Positions 53,613-62,919 of a DNA stretch of 64,000 nucleotides are shown here, piece after piece. Origin of the DNA: an uncultured Acidobacteriia bacterium (lineage in GTDB: Bacteria; Acidobacteriota; Terriglobia; Bryobacterales; Bryobacteraceae); the NCBI GenBank assembly GCA_903825445.1, contig CAIKAS010000341.1, forward strand, positions 1 to 64,000, written 5' to 3'. The notes below the pieces were generated by a model, which saw only the letters and a program-made list of their open reading frames with translations, was not told the origin of the DNA and ran no database searches. Position 1 is the stretch's first letter. Each line of letters begins with the position of its first letter. A program made the position numbers and the translations under genes.

Positions 53613-54389
53613 ATGAAAGTCGTCATCCTCTGTGGAGGCCAGGGCACGCGCCTTCGGGAAGAAACCGAGTATCGTCCGAAACCACTCGTGGAGGTCGGCG
53701 GAAAACCCATACTGTGGCACATCATGAAGACCTATGCCCACTACGGATTTCGTGAGTTCGTGCTCTGCCTCGGCTATCGCGGCAACATGATCAAGGATTA
53801 CTTTCTGAACTACGAGGCCATGAATAACGACTTCACCATCAGCCTCGGTAAGGAATCCAGGATCTCTTTCAACGGCCTTCACCAGGAGCAGGACTTCCAG
53901 GTAACGCTGGCTGACACCGGACAGGAAACAATGACCGGCGGGCGGATCGGACGGATCGAGCAGTACGTGGACGGTGACACCTTTATGGTTACATACGGCG
54001 ATGGTCTTGCCGACATCAATGTCGCTGACCTGCTGGCCTTCCATAAGAACCACGGCAAACTGGCTACCGTAACTACCGTACGGCCAATCTCGCGCTTTGG
54101 CATCTTGGACACGACAGACAATGGGAAGGTACTGGCGTTCAACGAGAAACCCCAACTGGATGGTTGGGCAAGTGCCGGATATCTTGTCTTCGACCACAAG
54201 CTGTTCTCCTACCTTGATGGCGACGACTGTATTCTGGAACGCGCACCGTTGGAACGCCTCGCCGCAGAAGGTCAGCTGATGGCCTATCGTCACGAGGGCT
54301 TTTTCTTTGCAATGGATACGTACCGGGAGTACGTCTTTCTGAATGAACTCTGGCAGTCTGGCAACGCTCCCTGGAAGGCATGGGCGTAG
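53613..54389 (+). CDS. rfbF: Glucose-1-phosphate cytidylyltransferase
   Basis: 258 aa nucleotidyltransferase. [37 protein letters not shown] is the CTP-binding signature; YGDGLADIN has the metal-binding Asp; [16 protein letters not shown] and [17 protein letters not shown] are typical of RfbF/DdhA. Makes CDP-glucose from glucose 1-phosphate, step 1 of the CDP-3,6-dideoxyhexose path. Overlaps rfbG by 10 nt. TATTAT at 53555 may be an internal promoter. Confidence 0.95.
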   Translation: MKVVILCGGQGTRLREETEYRPKPLVEVGGKPILWHIMKTYAHYGFREFVLCLGYRGNMIKDYFLNYEAMNNDFTISLGKESRISFNGLHQEQDFQVTLADTGQETMTGGRIGRIEQYVDGDTFMVTYGDGLADINVADLLAFHKNHGKLATVTTVRPISRFGILDTTDNGKVLAFNEKPQLDGWASAGYLVFDHKLFSYLDGDDCILERAPLERLAAEGQLMAYRHEGFFFAMDTYREYVFLNELWQSGNAPWKAWA

Positions 54390-55363
54390 TGGAAAGATTC
54401 TGGCAGGACAGACCCGTTCTCGTCACCGGCGCCACCGGGTTGGTGGGTGGCTGGCTCATCAAATGCCTTCTGACAGCAGGCGCGGACGTGGTGTGCCTGG
54501 TTCGGGACTGGGTACCGGAGTCTGAACTAGTCCGATCCCGGGATATTGAGCGCGTCAAAACGGTGCGCGGAGATGTGCGGGACCGCGACTGCCTGGAGAG
54601 AGCGATCGGCGAATATGAAATCGACACAGTCTTCCATCTGGCGGCGCAGACGATTGTCGGGATCGCAAATCGCAATCCCATCTCGACTTTTGAAAGCAAT
54701 ATCGCGGGAACGTGGAACATTATGGAGGCTTGCCGCCGCTCGCCTTCAGTGAAGTCGATCATCGTCGCCTCTTCAGACAAGGCTTATGGAGATCAATTAG
54801 CGCTGCCTTACTCGGAGGAAACGCCACTGCAGGGACAGCACCCTTACGATGTCAGCAAGTCCTGCGCCGATCTGATCGCACACACATACGCAGTCAGTTA
54901 CAATTTACCGGTCGCCATAACGCGATGCGGCAATTTCTATGGCGGAGGCGACCTGAACTGGAACCGAATAGTTCCTGGAACTATTCGGTCGGCAGTTCGC
55001 GGCGAACGCCCAGTAATCCGTTCGGATGGCCAGTTTGTACGGGACTATTTTTATGTAGAAGACGGCGCGGCAGCATACATGATGCTCGCGGAAGCGCTCG
55101 CAAAGCGGCCCGAACTACGAGGCGAAGCGTTCAATTTCTCCTATGAGCTGCAAATCACGGTTCTCGATCTGGTGCGTCAGATCCTGGCTCAACTGGGTAG
55201 CGACCTGAATGCGGACATTCGCAATCACGCTGGTAACGAGATTCGGCATCAGTACCTGAATGCGGCGAAGGCTCGCCAGGTCCTCGCCTGGGAGCCTCTC
55301 TTTAGCCTCAGCGACGGTCTCAGCAGAACTGTGGCATGGTACCGGGAGTTTCTGAAAGCATGA
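54380..55363 (+). CDS. rfbG: CDP-glucose 4,6-dehydratase
   Basis: 327 aa extended SDR. NAD motif [10 protein letters not shown] at ~17-26, [17 protein letters not shown] and YDVSKSCAD (Tyr-xxx-Lys), [21 protein letters not shown]. The AAQTIVG and SSDKAYG segments are characteristic of RfbG/DdhB. It forms CDP-4-keto-6-deoxyglucose. Tightly overlapped by rfbF (10 nt) and rfbH (4 nt). Confidence 0.93.
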   Translation: MGVVERFWQDRPVLVTGATGLVGGWLIKCLLTAGADVVCLVRDWVPESELVRSRDIERVKTVRGDVRDRDCLERAIGEYEIDTVFHLAAQTIVGIANRNPISTFESNIAGTWNIMEACRRSPSVKSIIVASSDKAYGDQLALPYSEETPLQGQHPYDVSKSCADLIAHTYAVSYNLPVAITRCGNFYGGGDLNWNRIVPGTIRSAVRGERPVIRSDGQFVRDYFYVEDGAAAYMMLAEALAKRPELRGEAFNFSYELQITVLDLVRQILAQLGSDLNADIRNHAGNEIRHQYLNAAKARQVLAWEPLFSLSDGLSRTVAWYREFLKA

Positions 55364-56688
55364 GCGAAAAATCCGAAGAGTTGAGGGCACAGATCCGCGA
55401 ACTGGTGGCCGAATTCCATGCCGAAGCGTTCGCCGCACAGCCGTTCGTGCCTGGCGAGAGTTCTGTTCCGGTAAGCGGGCGGGTCTTTGACGCTACGGAA
55501 ATCCAGTATCTCGTCGATTCGTCGTTGGATTTTTGGCTCACTACCGGACGTTTTGCAGCACAGTTCGAACGTGAATTCGCGCGCTTCATGGGAATTCGCT
55601 GCGCCATTCTTGTGAACTCCGGATCGTCGGCGAATCTTCTGGCCGTGTCGTGTCTGACTTCACGCACATTGGGCGACCGCAGACTGACGCCTGGCGATGA
55701 GGTCATCACGGTTGCCGCAGGATTTCCCACTACGGTGAATCCGATTATTCAGAATGGGCTGGTGCCGGTTTTTATCGACATTACGGCTCCCACCTATAAC
55801 GCGGACGTGACACAACTAGATGCCGCGTTATCGCCCAAGACCCGCGCGATAATTCTGGCGCATACGCTGGGAAACCCGTTCGATCTACACGCAGTAGTCG
55901 CTTTTGCGAGGAAACATAACCTCTGGCTGATTGAAGACTGCTGCGACGCTGTTGGATCTGAATACAAAGGCCGGAAGGCCGGAACCTTCGGCGATCTGGC
56001 GACCGCCAGTTTTTACCCTGCGCACCACATTACGATGGGCGAGGGGGGCTGCGTGATGACGAACTCGCCGCAGCTTAAAACAGTGGTGGAATCGTTCCGG
56101 GACTGGGGGCGCGATTGCTGGTGCGAACCAGGCAAAGACAACACATGTGGCAAGCGATTCAAGTGGCAATTAGGCCAGTTGCCATGTGGATACGATCACA
56201 AATATACCTATTCGCACATCGGCTACAACCTGAAGGTGACCGACATGCAGGCGGCCGTGGGCGTGGCCCAGTTGCAGAAGCTACCGCGCTACATCGAAGC
56301 CAGACGCGAAAACTTCCGACGCCTTCGCGAAGAGCTGCGAAGCGTGGAGGAGTTTTTTCTCCTGCCCGAAGCAACATCCGGCGCGGACCCCAGCTGGTTT
56401 GGTTTTCCCATCGCCGTTCGCGAGAACGCGCCGTTTAGTCGCGCGGAGGTCATCGCTCACCTTGAGGAGCGAAAGATCGCCACGCGCTTGCTTTTTGCAG
56501 GTAATCTGATCCGACAACCGGCGTATGCGGAAATTCCCTACCGCGCGGTTGGGAGTCTTCCGAACACGGATTTTGTGATGAATCAACTGTTTTGGATTGG
56601 GATTTATCCAGGCATTTCTCCGGCGATGATCAGGCACATGAAGGAAAGCTTCGAGGGAATCTGCAAAAACTCATGTCAAGTCTCCTAA
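55360..56688 (+). CDS. rfbH: CDP-4-keto-6-deoxyglucose 3-dehydrase (E1)
   Basis: 442 aa PLP/PMP enzyme of the aminotransferase fold that, with an iron-sulfur reductase, removes the C3 hydroxyl. The hallmark is present: the usual PLP lysine is replaced by histidine (His222 in [14 protein letters not shown]), so it stays PMP-bound. The [2Fe-2S] ligands fit the E1 spacing C-x57-C-x1-C-x7-C: Cys195, Cys253, Cys255, Cys263, each offset by exactly 2 from the recalled Yersinia E1 positions. Overlaps rfbG by 4 nt (ATGA) and the next gene by 16 nt. No E3 reductase gene is seen in the window. Confidence 0.95.
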   Translation: MSEKSEELRAQIRELVAEFHAEAFAAQPFVPGESSVPVSGRVFDATEIQYLVDSSLDFWLTTGRFAAQFEREFARFMGIRCAILVNSGSSANLLAVSCLTSRTLGDRRLTPGDEVITVAAGFPTTVNPIIQNGLVPVFIDITAPTYNADVTQLDAALSPKTRAIILAHTLGNPFDLHAVVAFARKHNLWLIEDCCDAVGSEYKGRKAGTFGDLATASFYPAHHITMGEGGCVMTNSPQLKTVVESFRDWGRDCWCEPGKDNTCGKRFKWQLGQLPCGYDHKYTYSHIGYNLKVTDMQAAVGVAQLQKLPRYIEARRENFRRLREELRSVEEFFLLPEATSGADPSWFGFPIAVRENAPFSRAEVIAHLEERKIATRLLFAGNLIRQPAYAEIPYRAVGSLPNTDFVMNQLFWIGIYPGISPAMIRHMKESFEGICKNSCQVS

Positions 56689-57728
56689 AGGAGGATCTCG
56701 GTCACATCCTTGACCACACTCGTGACTTCTGGGAGGAACTGCGTGGCCAAAGGATCTTCATCACGGGCGGCACTGGATTTTTCGGTTGCTGGCTGTTGGA
56801 GAGTTTTGATTGGATCAACCGGGAACTGAAATTGGGTGCTTCGGCGGTGGTGCTGGCACGAAACCCGACAGCGCTAAGAAGTAAGGCGCCGCATCTCGCG
56901 GAATCACCCGCGATCGAGATCCTGGAAGGTGATCTGCAGACGTTCGAAGTACCACAGAGTGATTTCACACACGTTTTGCATGCGGCTTCTGCCGGAAGCG
57001 CAGATCCTTCTCAAAACCCTCTTGAGATCTTTCGGACCACGGTTTGGGGTACTTCGCACATTCTGGACGCAACCTCAAAATGGCACACAAAGAAGATGCT
57101 CTTCACTAGTTCGGGCGCGGTTTACGGGCGGCAGCCGCGAGACTTGGCAGGATTCCCTGAGGGATATCCCGGAGCGCCAGACTCCTCCCTCGTATCGTCG
57201 GCCTATGCCGAGTCCAAGAGGGCGGCCGAAACACTTTGTGCAATTGCTGATGGTGTAGGGGGCCTGGAGGTGAAGATCGCCCGGTGTTTCGCCTTCGTCG
57301 GTCCCTATTTACCGCTTAGCGGCCGCTTTGCTATCGGGAATTTCATTCGCGATGAAATGGGGGGATCTCCGATCGGAGTGCATGGCGACGGAACGGACGT
57401 TCGCTCATATCTCTACGCGTCCGACCTGGCAATCTGGCTGTGGACTATTTTGTTTAGAGGCAGGGCCTGCGAGGCGTACAACGTGGGTTCAGAACGGGCC
57501 ATATCGATTGCAGAAACGGCCGCAACGGTCGCCGCGGCAGGATGGCACGGAGCGACTGTCGCCATTAAGAGCCCTCAGGCCGCCGGAGCTGACGGCAGCA
57601 GATATATCCCCTGCACCCGGAAGGCCCGTACCGAACTCGGACTGAGAGAGTATGTTGACTTAAAAAATGCGATCCGCAAGACGCTGGTTTGGCACACGCG
57701 CGCCGCTACTGAACGAGGGCGAAATTGA
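56673..57728 (+). CDS. NAD-dependent epimerase/reductase (extended SDR) of the dideoxysugar path
   Basis: 351 aa. [10 protein letters not shown] dinucleotide motif ~31-40, [29 protein letters not shown] (Tyr-xxx-Lys), [12 protein letters not shown]. By position it would be the 4-keto reductase or epimerase acting after rfbFGH (as RfbJ/RfbS/AscF-type enzymes do) or on a branched product. ATG within the rfbH end (16-nt overlap). Its stop is overlapped by the TTG start of the first transketolase subunit (TTGA). Exact product stereochemistry cannot be told. Confidence 0.87.
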   Translation: MSSLLKEDLGHILDHTRDFWEELRGQRIFITGGTGFFGCWLLESFDWINRELKLGASAVVLARNPTALRSKAPHLAESPAIEILEGDLQTFEVPQSDFTHVLHAASAGSADPSQNPLEIFRTTVWGTSHILDATSKWHTKKMLFTSSGAVYGRQPRDLAGFPEGYPGAPDSSLVSSAYAESKRAAETLCAIADGVGGLEVKIARCFAFVGPYLPLSGRFAIGNFIRDEMGGSPIGVHGDGTDVRSYLYASDLAIWLWTILFRGRACEAYNVGSERAISIAETAATVAAAGWHGATVAIKSPQAAGADGSRYIPCTRKARTELGLREYVDLKNAIRKTLVWHTRAATERGRN

Positions 57729-58543
57729 CAACGAACTACTCGGCCGCGGAACTCGCCGTGCGAATTCGTCGTCATGCCCTGCGAATGACCCACAAGTCGA
57801 AGGCGTCGCATATTGGTAGCTGCCTGTCGATAGCTGACATTCTTGCTGCCCTGTACGGCGGAGTCCTCAAGGTGGCTCCAGACAATCCTGGCTGGCCGGA
57901 TCGTGACAAGTTGATCGTCAGTAAAGGCCATGCAGCAGTAGCCCTATACGGGGCGCTAGCAGAATCAGGCTTTTTTTCAATTGAATGGCTCGGTGAGTAC
58001 TGCCAGAATGGTTCTCCTCTGATCGGGCACGTGAGTCACCACGTACCAGGAGTGGAGGTTTCAACAGGATCATTGGGACACGGCCTACCCATCGGATGTG
58101 GCATGGCACTGGCGGCAAAGAGAAGCCGACTGCCCTCCCGAACGTTCGTAATTCTCAGCGATGGCGAACTCGATGAAGGCTCAAACTGGGAAGCCATTCT
58201 GTTCGCGGCCCATCATTGCCTGGATCGGCTCTGCGCAATTGTCGACTACAACAAGATCCAGAGTTTCGGGACAGTGCACGCTGTGATGAATCTTGAACCT
58301 TTGGCCGATAAGTGGCGCGCCTTCGGCTGGGGAGTGATGGAAATTGATGGTCACGACCTGCCAGCCATAGAAGAAGCGTTTCGCCACGTGCCACTCGAAA
58401 CCGACAAGCCGACCGTGGTTATCGCCAACACCTTGAAAGGTAAGGGCGTCAGCTTTATGGAAGACCGGCTTGAGTGGCATTATAAATCCCCAAACGACGA
58501 TCAACTGGCACAGGCATTGAGAGAACTGGAGACTGCCGGTTGA
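57725..58543 (+). CDS. Transketolase, N-terminal (TPP-binding) subunit
   Basis: 272 aa, matching the N-terminal third of transketolase. MTHKSKASHIGSCLSIADILAALYGGVLKV, SKGHAAVALYGALAESGFF, STGSLGHGLPIGCGMALAAK, and the TPP motif LSDGELDEGSNWEAILFA (variant of GDGE...N), VDYNKIQSFG. Start TTG at 57725 overlaps the preceding stop (TTGA), with GAGGG upstream. It forms a split enzyme with the next gene. In this operon it is expected to add a two-carbon unit to a sugar rather than serve the pentose pathway (inference). Confidence 0.9.
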   Translation: MTTNYSAAELAVRIRRHALRMTHKSKASHIGSCLSIADILAALYGGVLKVAPDNPGWPDRDKLIVSKGHAAVALYGALAESGFFSIEWLGEYCQNGSPLIGHVSHHVPGVEVSTGSLGHGLPIGCGMALAAKRSRLPSRTFVILSDGELDEGSNWEAILFAAHHCLDRLCAIVDYNKIQSFGTVHAVMNLEPLADKWRAFGWGVMEIDGHDLPAIEEAFRHVPLETDKPTVVIANTLKGKGVSFMEDRLEWHYKSPNDDQLAQALRELETAG

Positions 58544-59451
58544 GAGGCGCATTTATCCGTGCGCTGGCTGAAGCAGCAGCAGGGCACCCGGAATTGTGGC
58601 TCTTGTGCGGTGACCTCGGCTTTTCCGTCCTGGAAGGGTTTGCAGGGCAATACCCAGACCGGTACGTGAATATGGGGGTTGCCGAGCAGAATATGACGGG
58701 TGTGGCAGCCGGACTCGCGCTGAGCGGGAAGACGGTATTCACATACTCCATTGCGAATTTTCCGACGATTCGATGTCTGGAACAGATACGAAACGACGTC
58801 TGCTATCACAATCTGAGTGTGAAAATTGTTGCGGTTGGAGGCGGCTTTTCCTATGGAAGTGCAGGCTATACTCACCACGGACTGGAGGATATGGCAGTCA
58901 TGCGGGTGATGCCGAACATGACAATCTTCGCCCCAGGCGATCCCGTCGAGGCTGCGTGGGCCACTGAAGCGTGCGCCGCGTTGCCCGGGCCGTGCTACTT
59001 ACGCCTGGGTAAGGGTGGCGAAGCCATAGTTCACACAGACAAACCAGCCTTGGAGATCGGGAGGGCATTTTTGATGAGAGAAGGTTCCAACGTGACGATT
59101 GCAACGTCGGCTGGAACTTTGGCCATGGCAATGGGTGCGGCGGAGTCGCTCGCCAACGAGGGGATTTCTGCGGAGGTGCTGAGCTTTCCAACACTGCAAC
59201 CTTTTGATTTCGGATCGCTAGCCTCGTCGTTGGCCAAAACCGGCCGGCTTATAACGCTTGAAGAGCACGGCAAGGGCGGGTTTGCCACGATTGTCGCGGA
59301 GTATCTGGCGGTCTCCGGGACGCGAACGGAGTTTCGACCGTTGTTTCTAGGGCGCAAGCCGGAGACCACGGCGGGTGGAAGGGATGTGCTATGCGCGAAG
59401 GCTGGACTAGCCGTGGAGAATGTCGTAGAGGTTGCACGTGAGTTGTTGTGA
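58540..59451 (+). CDS. Transketolase, C-terminal subunit
   Basis: 303 aa: pyrimidine-binding domain with catalytic Glu in NMGVAEQNMTGVAAGLA (~44-60), then GGGFSYGSAGYTHHGLEDMAVMRVMPNM and PCYLRLGKGGE, and the C-terminal transketolase domain (NVTIATSAGTLAMAMGAAE; LEEHGKGGFATIVAEYL). It completes the split transketolase begun at 57725. Again a TTG start overlapping the previous stop (TTGA). Ends 69 nt before the beta-helix gene. Confidence 0.92.
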   Translation: MRGAFIRALAEAAAGHPELWLLCGDLGFSVLEGFAGQYPDRYVNMGVAEQNMTGVAAGLALSGKTVFTYSIANFPTIRCLEQIRNDVCYHNLSVKIVAVGGGFSYGSAGYTHHGLEDMAVMRVMPNMTIFAPGDPVEAAWATEACAALPGPCYLRLGKGGEAIVHTDKPALEIGRAFLMREGSNVTIATSAGTLAMAMGAAESLANEGISAEVLSFPTLQPFDFGSLASSLAKTGRLITLEEHGKGGFATIVAEYLAVSGTRTEFRPLFLGRKPETTAGGRDVLCAKAGLAVENVVEVARELL

Positions 59452-59519
59452 AATGTCGTAGTGCCGCCGGCATTCGAAGCGGATTTCGCACGTGGAATTC
59501 TTCTGAGGTGACGAAGCTT

Positions 59520-61412
59520 ATGAGTCGACTGAATGTTTTAATCAGCACCAGCGTTGCGGCTGTCGTCGCGGCGTGCCTTGCTCCAACAGCAATAATGGCT
59601 CAGACCGTAACGATCGAACCTCCGATCTTCATGGGAACCGGTCTGAACGATGCCGCGAGCGGAGGACGGTTTGCATCCCCGGACGGCAACGCCCAATACT
59701 CCGTGGTGATTTCGGCAACTGGCGCACCGGACAGCTTCAGGTGGTCGAAAAACCGTGGAGCCCTTAGCTCACCGGTGGCGATGACTGGATCGGCACAGCT
59801 ATTGGCTGATGGCGTTACTGTCACTTTTGGCGCAACAAGAGGACACACGCTTAACGATTCGTGGACCATTACCGCAACAGCGAATGGATCTGTGAGCTCT
59901 TATTCCTTTGTCCAAAAAGGAACCGGGGCTCTGGTTGCAAGGAATGCGCAGGATAAACTTCGGGAATTAGTAAGTGTAGAAGATTTTGGCGGAAAGGGCG
60001 ATTACAACTTCACTTCTAAGACAGGAACCGATAACTGTCCTGCTTACCGGAAGTTGGGTTCAATTGGCGGCGTAATTTATTTCCCCACTGGCGCGTACTA
60101 TTCTTCCTGCACATTTGTAACGGCGATCCCAACCCAGTTCATTGGCACTGGAGGGGGCGTGAACACATGTGCTGCGGCACGAACGTGTCTTGTGTTCGCG
60201 GCCGGGGTGCCAGGCATCACAACGTCCTTAGGCTCGCGGGATTCATCTGTCAGAGATATGTGGATTGACTCCCTCGACACTGAAGCGAACTCCGACCATG
60301 GGGTAGAGATCGGCGACTCCAGGTTTTCCGCGTACCAGATTACGATCAGCGGCTTCGGAGGGGACGGGCTGTATTGTTCCGCGTTGGATCCATGCGACAA
60401 GCAATACATCGTTAACTCTTATTTCCTGAAAAACCGCGGAGCCGGATGGCACTGTGGAAGCACGCCGGATTGTAATGCTGGAACGCTGATCAACGACAGC
60501 GCGCAGAAGAACAAAATCGGTTTTTATGAGGAATCGGGCGGTCCGAATACATTCATCAGTAACGATACATCCGACAACACGGAATCGGACTTCGACATCA
60601 ATGGCACGAGCGAGATTTTTCTCAATCCGTACTGTGAGGGCAGTGGCTCGTTTATATTGCGTGCGGCATTCTCGTACATAGACTCGCCCCTTGCCGGCGG
60701 ATGTAAAATCACCAATCCCGGCGGCCCATCAAACACAATTAAACTGAACCATCAATACTTCGATCCGATTGGAATTGGCCCGATCACTGGCGCAAGTGAA
60801 ATGCCGGCTCTCCCGACGTATTACTCGCTCCATTCCGGAAGTATTGGGCGAGGTCAGCTCGACCTTCATGACGACACGAATAATCGACCCATCTACCATT
60901 ACAATCCTGCTTCGACGCCGCCCATGTTCACTTTCGACCAGGCTGTAACCTTCAGTAAACCTGTAACTTTCGATATTTTCCAAGGCTCGCCGCCTGATCA
61001 AGTATTGTTTCGCACGACGGCGGGGAGCGGCCTTATACTTTTCAGAAACGACAATCACGGGTCGGGCACTGTCAATATTCTTACTCGCATGGACGGAACC
61101 GACTCGACATCGAGCGAAGCCTCCTACGCGGCGATTTACTCGGCCATTCAGGATAACTCCCATGGGGCACAAAAGGGCTCGCTTCACTTACAGACTGCGC
61201 AGGCGGGCAAACTTATCGACTCCCTGGTAATGAATGCTGACGGCACAGTATCAGTGCCCGGCGCCACTATGACTGTCGGAGGATCCCCGGTGGTTACTGG
61301 AAGTGGCTTCACAGGCATGAAAATCAGAACTGAATGTACGACGCTAACTGGCGGGGTTCCCAGCGGTTGTTCAAACATTACGGAACACTATGTGAACGGT
61401 CTGCTTCAGTGA
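59520..61412 (+). CDS. Exported parallel beta-helix (pectate-lyase-3/tailspike-like) protein
   Basis: 630 aa with signal peptide (VLISTSVAAVVAACLAPTAIMAQ). An N-terminal Ig-like or jelly-roll region (~30-135: PDSFRWSKNRGALSSPVAM, LADGVTVTFGATRGH) is followed at ~150 by VEDFGGKGDYNF...CPAYRKLGSIGGVIYFPTGAYY, the classic entry of pectate-lyase-3/tailspike beta-helices. Cys pairs are frequent (~170-340). The C-terminus is Gly/Ser/Thr-rich with trimer-like repeats (AVTFSKPVTFD; TMTVGGSPVVTGSG). ATG at 59520 with AGGTG. Within the EPS cluster it may modify or cut the polymer (inference). Confidence 0.8.
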   Translation: MSRLNVLISTSVAAVVAACLAPTAIMAQTVTIEPPIFMGTGLNDAASGGRFASPDGNAQYSVVISATGAPDSFRWSKNRGALSSPVAMTGSAQLLADGVTVTFGATRGHTLNDSWTITATANGSVSSYSFVQKGTGALVARNAQDKLRELVSVEDFGGKGDYNFTSKTGTDNCPAYRKLGSIGGVIYFPTGAYYSSCTFVTAIPTQFIGTGGGVNTCAAARTCLVFAAGVPGITTSLGSRDSSVRDMWIDSLDTEANSDHGVEIGDSRFSAYQITISGFGGDGLYCSALDPCDKQYIVNSYFLKNRGAGWHCGSTPDCNAGTLINDSAQKNKIGFYEESGGPNTFISNDTSDNTESDFDINGTSEIFLNPYCEGSGSFILRAAFSYIDSPLAGGCKITNPGGPSNTIKLNHQYFDPIGIGPITGASEMPALPTYYSLHSGSIGRGQLDLHDDTNNRPIYHYNPASTPPMFTFDQAVTFSKPVTFDIFQGSPPDQVLFRTTAGSGLILFRNDNHGSGTVNILTRMDGTDSTSSEASYAAIYSAIQDNSHGAQKGSLHLQTAQAGKLIDSLVMNADGTVSVPGATMTVGGSPVVTGSGFTGMKIRTECTTLTGGVPSGCSNITEHYVNGLLQ

Positions 61413-61515
61413 TACAACGTCGAAAGGCATTCTTCACATTGCTGAAGATCGCAGGAACACGCGTGTCGCGTTCTTTTAGAGTCTCGCAACTCGAACGGGC
61501 GTCAACGTTCTCGTA

Positions 61516-62919
61516 ATGAACATGGCCTCTCGAATAAAGCGTTTCGCGACATGGGTGGGAGCAGATGATGCTGTCATCAGTGCGCTCGCATGGCGCGCGG
61601 CAGTGGCGGTTTGCGGTCTTGTTACGCTGAGGGCCATCGCCAAAGGTTTGACGCCGGTCGAACAGGGCTTCTATTTCACGTTCAGCAGTCTGCTAGGGAT
61701 GCGAGTCTTCCTCGACCTCAGTTTTTCATACGTAATTTCAATTATGGCTAGTCACGAGGCAGGGGGGATCACGTGGCAGGGGCGCGATTTCATCGTCAGG
61801 AGCCAAGCCAGCATTGAACGACTTGGCACGCTCCTGCGAATCGTAAGCAGGTGGTACTTGATTGGCGCAGCCATTCTGTTTACGCTTGCTGTTGGAATCG
61901 GGCTAAAATTCTTCGCGCATTCCGGTGCCATCTCACTTTGGCGAGGGCCCTGGCTTCTGGCTTGCTTCGCAGCTGCAGCGCTATTCACAAGTACGCCGTA
62001 CTATTCGGTTCTCGAGGGTTGCGGCCAGGTCGCATTGGTAGCGCGCTTCCGTGCGGGAGAAGTCGTAATCAGCAATATCCTTTTCTGGATCGCGCTGCGT
62101 TTGGGCCTCGGACTGTACGCTGCGGCCGTTCCCTCTCTTGTTCAGGCCCTTTACGAATGGCTTTTATTCTCAACCAAATGGCGGCGATTCCTCATTTCGG
62201 TCTATCGCGCAGGTCACAACGAATCCGCCCGGGGGATGCTTCGTGAAGTGTGGCCGTTTCAATGGAAGATCGCTGTCAGCGCCATGAGTGGATACTTCAT
62301 GAGCACGATGCTTGTTCCGCTGGTTTTCGCCCGACTGGGCGCGATACAGGCAGGGGAAGTAGGAATGTCGCTGGCTTTTTTAGGCGCGGCCACGACTATG
62401 TCCTTCACATGGATCAATACGAAGGCGCCGCGATTCGGAACGTTGATCTCGCGCCGCCGTTTTGCCGAATTGGACGAAGTCTTTCGCGGAAGCCTCCGGC
62501 AGGCACTTGCAATCATGAGTCTTGGCGTTATGATCTTGGTAATTGGAGTAACGGTCATTTACGGCAGAGGAAGCGCCTTGGCGGTGCGCGTCGTGGACCC
62601 ATTATCTTTTACGTTGTTGGGCGGATGGGCGATCATGAATCTGCTGGTATCATGTCAAGCGATCTATCTTCGTGCCCACAAGCGAGAGCCATTCCTGATC
62701 CTCTCAGTACTAAGCGGATTATCGCTAAGCGGGGCCAGCGCTGCCGTCGTTGGACGTCTTGGAGTGCGGGGGGTTGCCCTTGCATATTTCTTTGTTGAAA
62801 TCGGTCTCGCGGGCTATGCGACCGTGGAGTTTCTGAGAAGGCGGCGCGAGTGGCATCATGATCCGCTACCGGGAAGTAACGACTGCGAGCCAGAACCAGC
62901 TCTCGAGATCTGCGAATGA
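61516..62919 (+). CDS. Wzx-like oligosaccharide flippase
   Basis: 467 aa with about 12-14 membrane helices (AVAVCGLVTLRAIAKGL; VFLDLSFSYVISIMASH; LIGAAILFTLAVGIG; and others) and basic loops, ending in a charged cytoplasmic tail. The MOP-like pattern ...GLTPVEQGFYFTFSSLLGMRVFLDLS is usual for polysaccharide flippases. It moves lipid-linked repeat units across the inner membrane. Overlaps the GT2 gene by 4 nt (ATGA). 103 nt separate it from the beta-helix gene. Confidence 0.83.
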   Translation: MNMASRIKRFATWVGADDAVISALAWRAAVAVCGLVTLRAIAKGLTPVEQGFYFTFSSLLGMRVFLDLSFSYVISIMASHEAGGITWQGRDFIVRSQASIERLGTLLRIVSRWYLIGAAILFTLAVGIGLKFFAHSGAISLWRGPWLLACFAAAALFTSTPYYSVLEGCGQVALVARFRAGEVVISNILFWIALRLGLGLYAAAVPSLVQALYEWLLFSTKWRRFLISVYRAGHNESARGMLREVWPFQWKIAVSAMSGYFMSTMLVPLVFARLGAIQAGEVGMSLAFLGAATTMSFTWINTKAPRFGTLISRRRFAELDEVFRGSLRQALAIMSLGVMILVIGVTVIYGRGSALAVRVVDPLSFTLLGGWAIMNLLVSCQAIYLRAHKREPFLILSVLSGLSLSGASAAVVGRLGVRGVALAYFFVEIGLAGYATVEFLRRRREWHHDPLPGSNDCEPEPALEICE

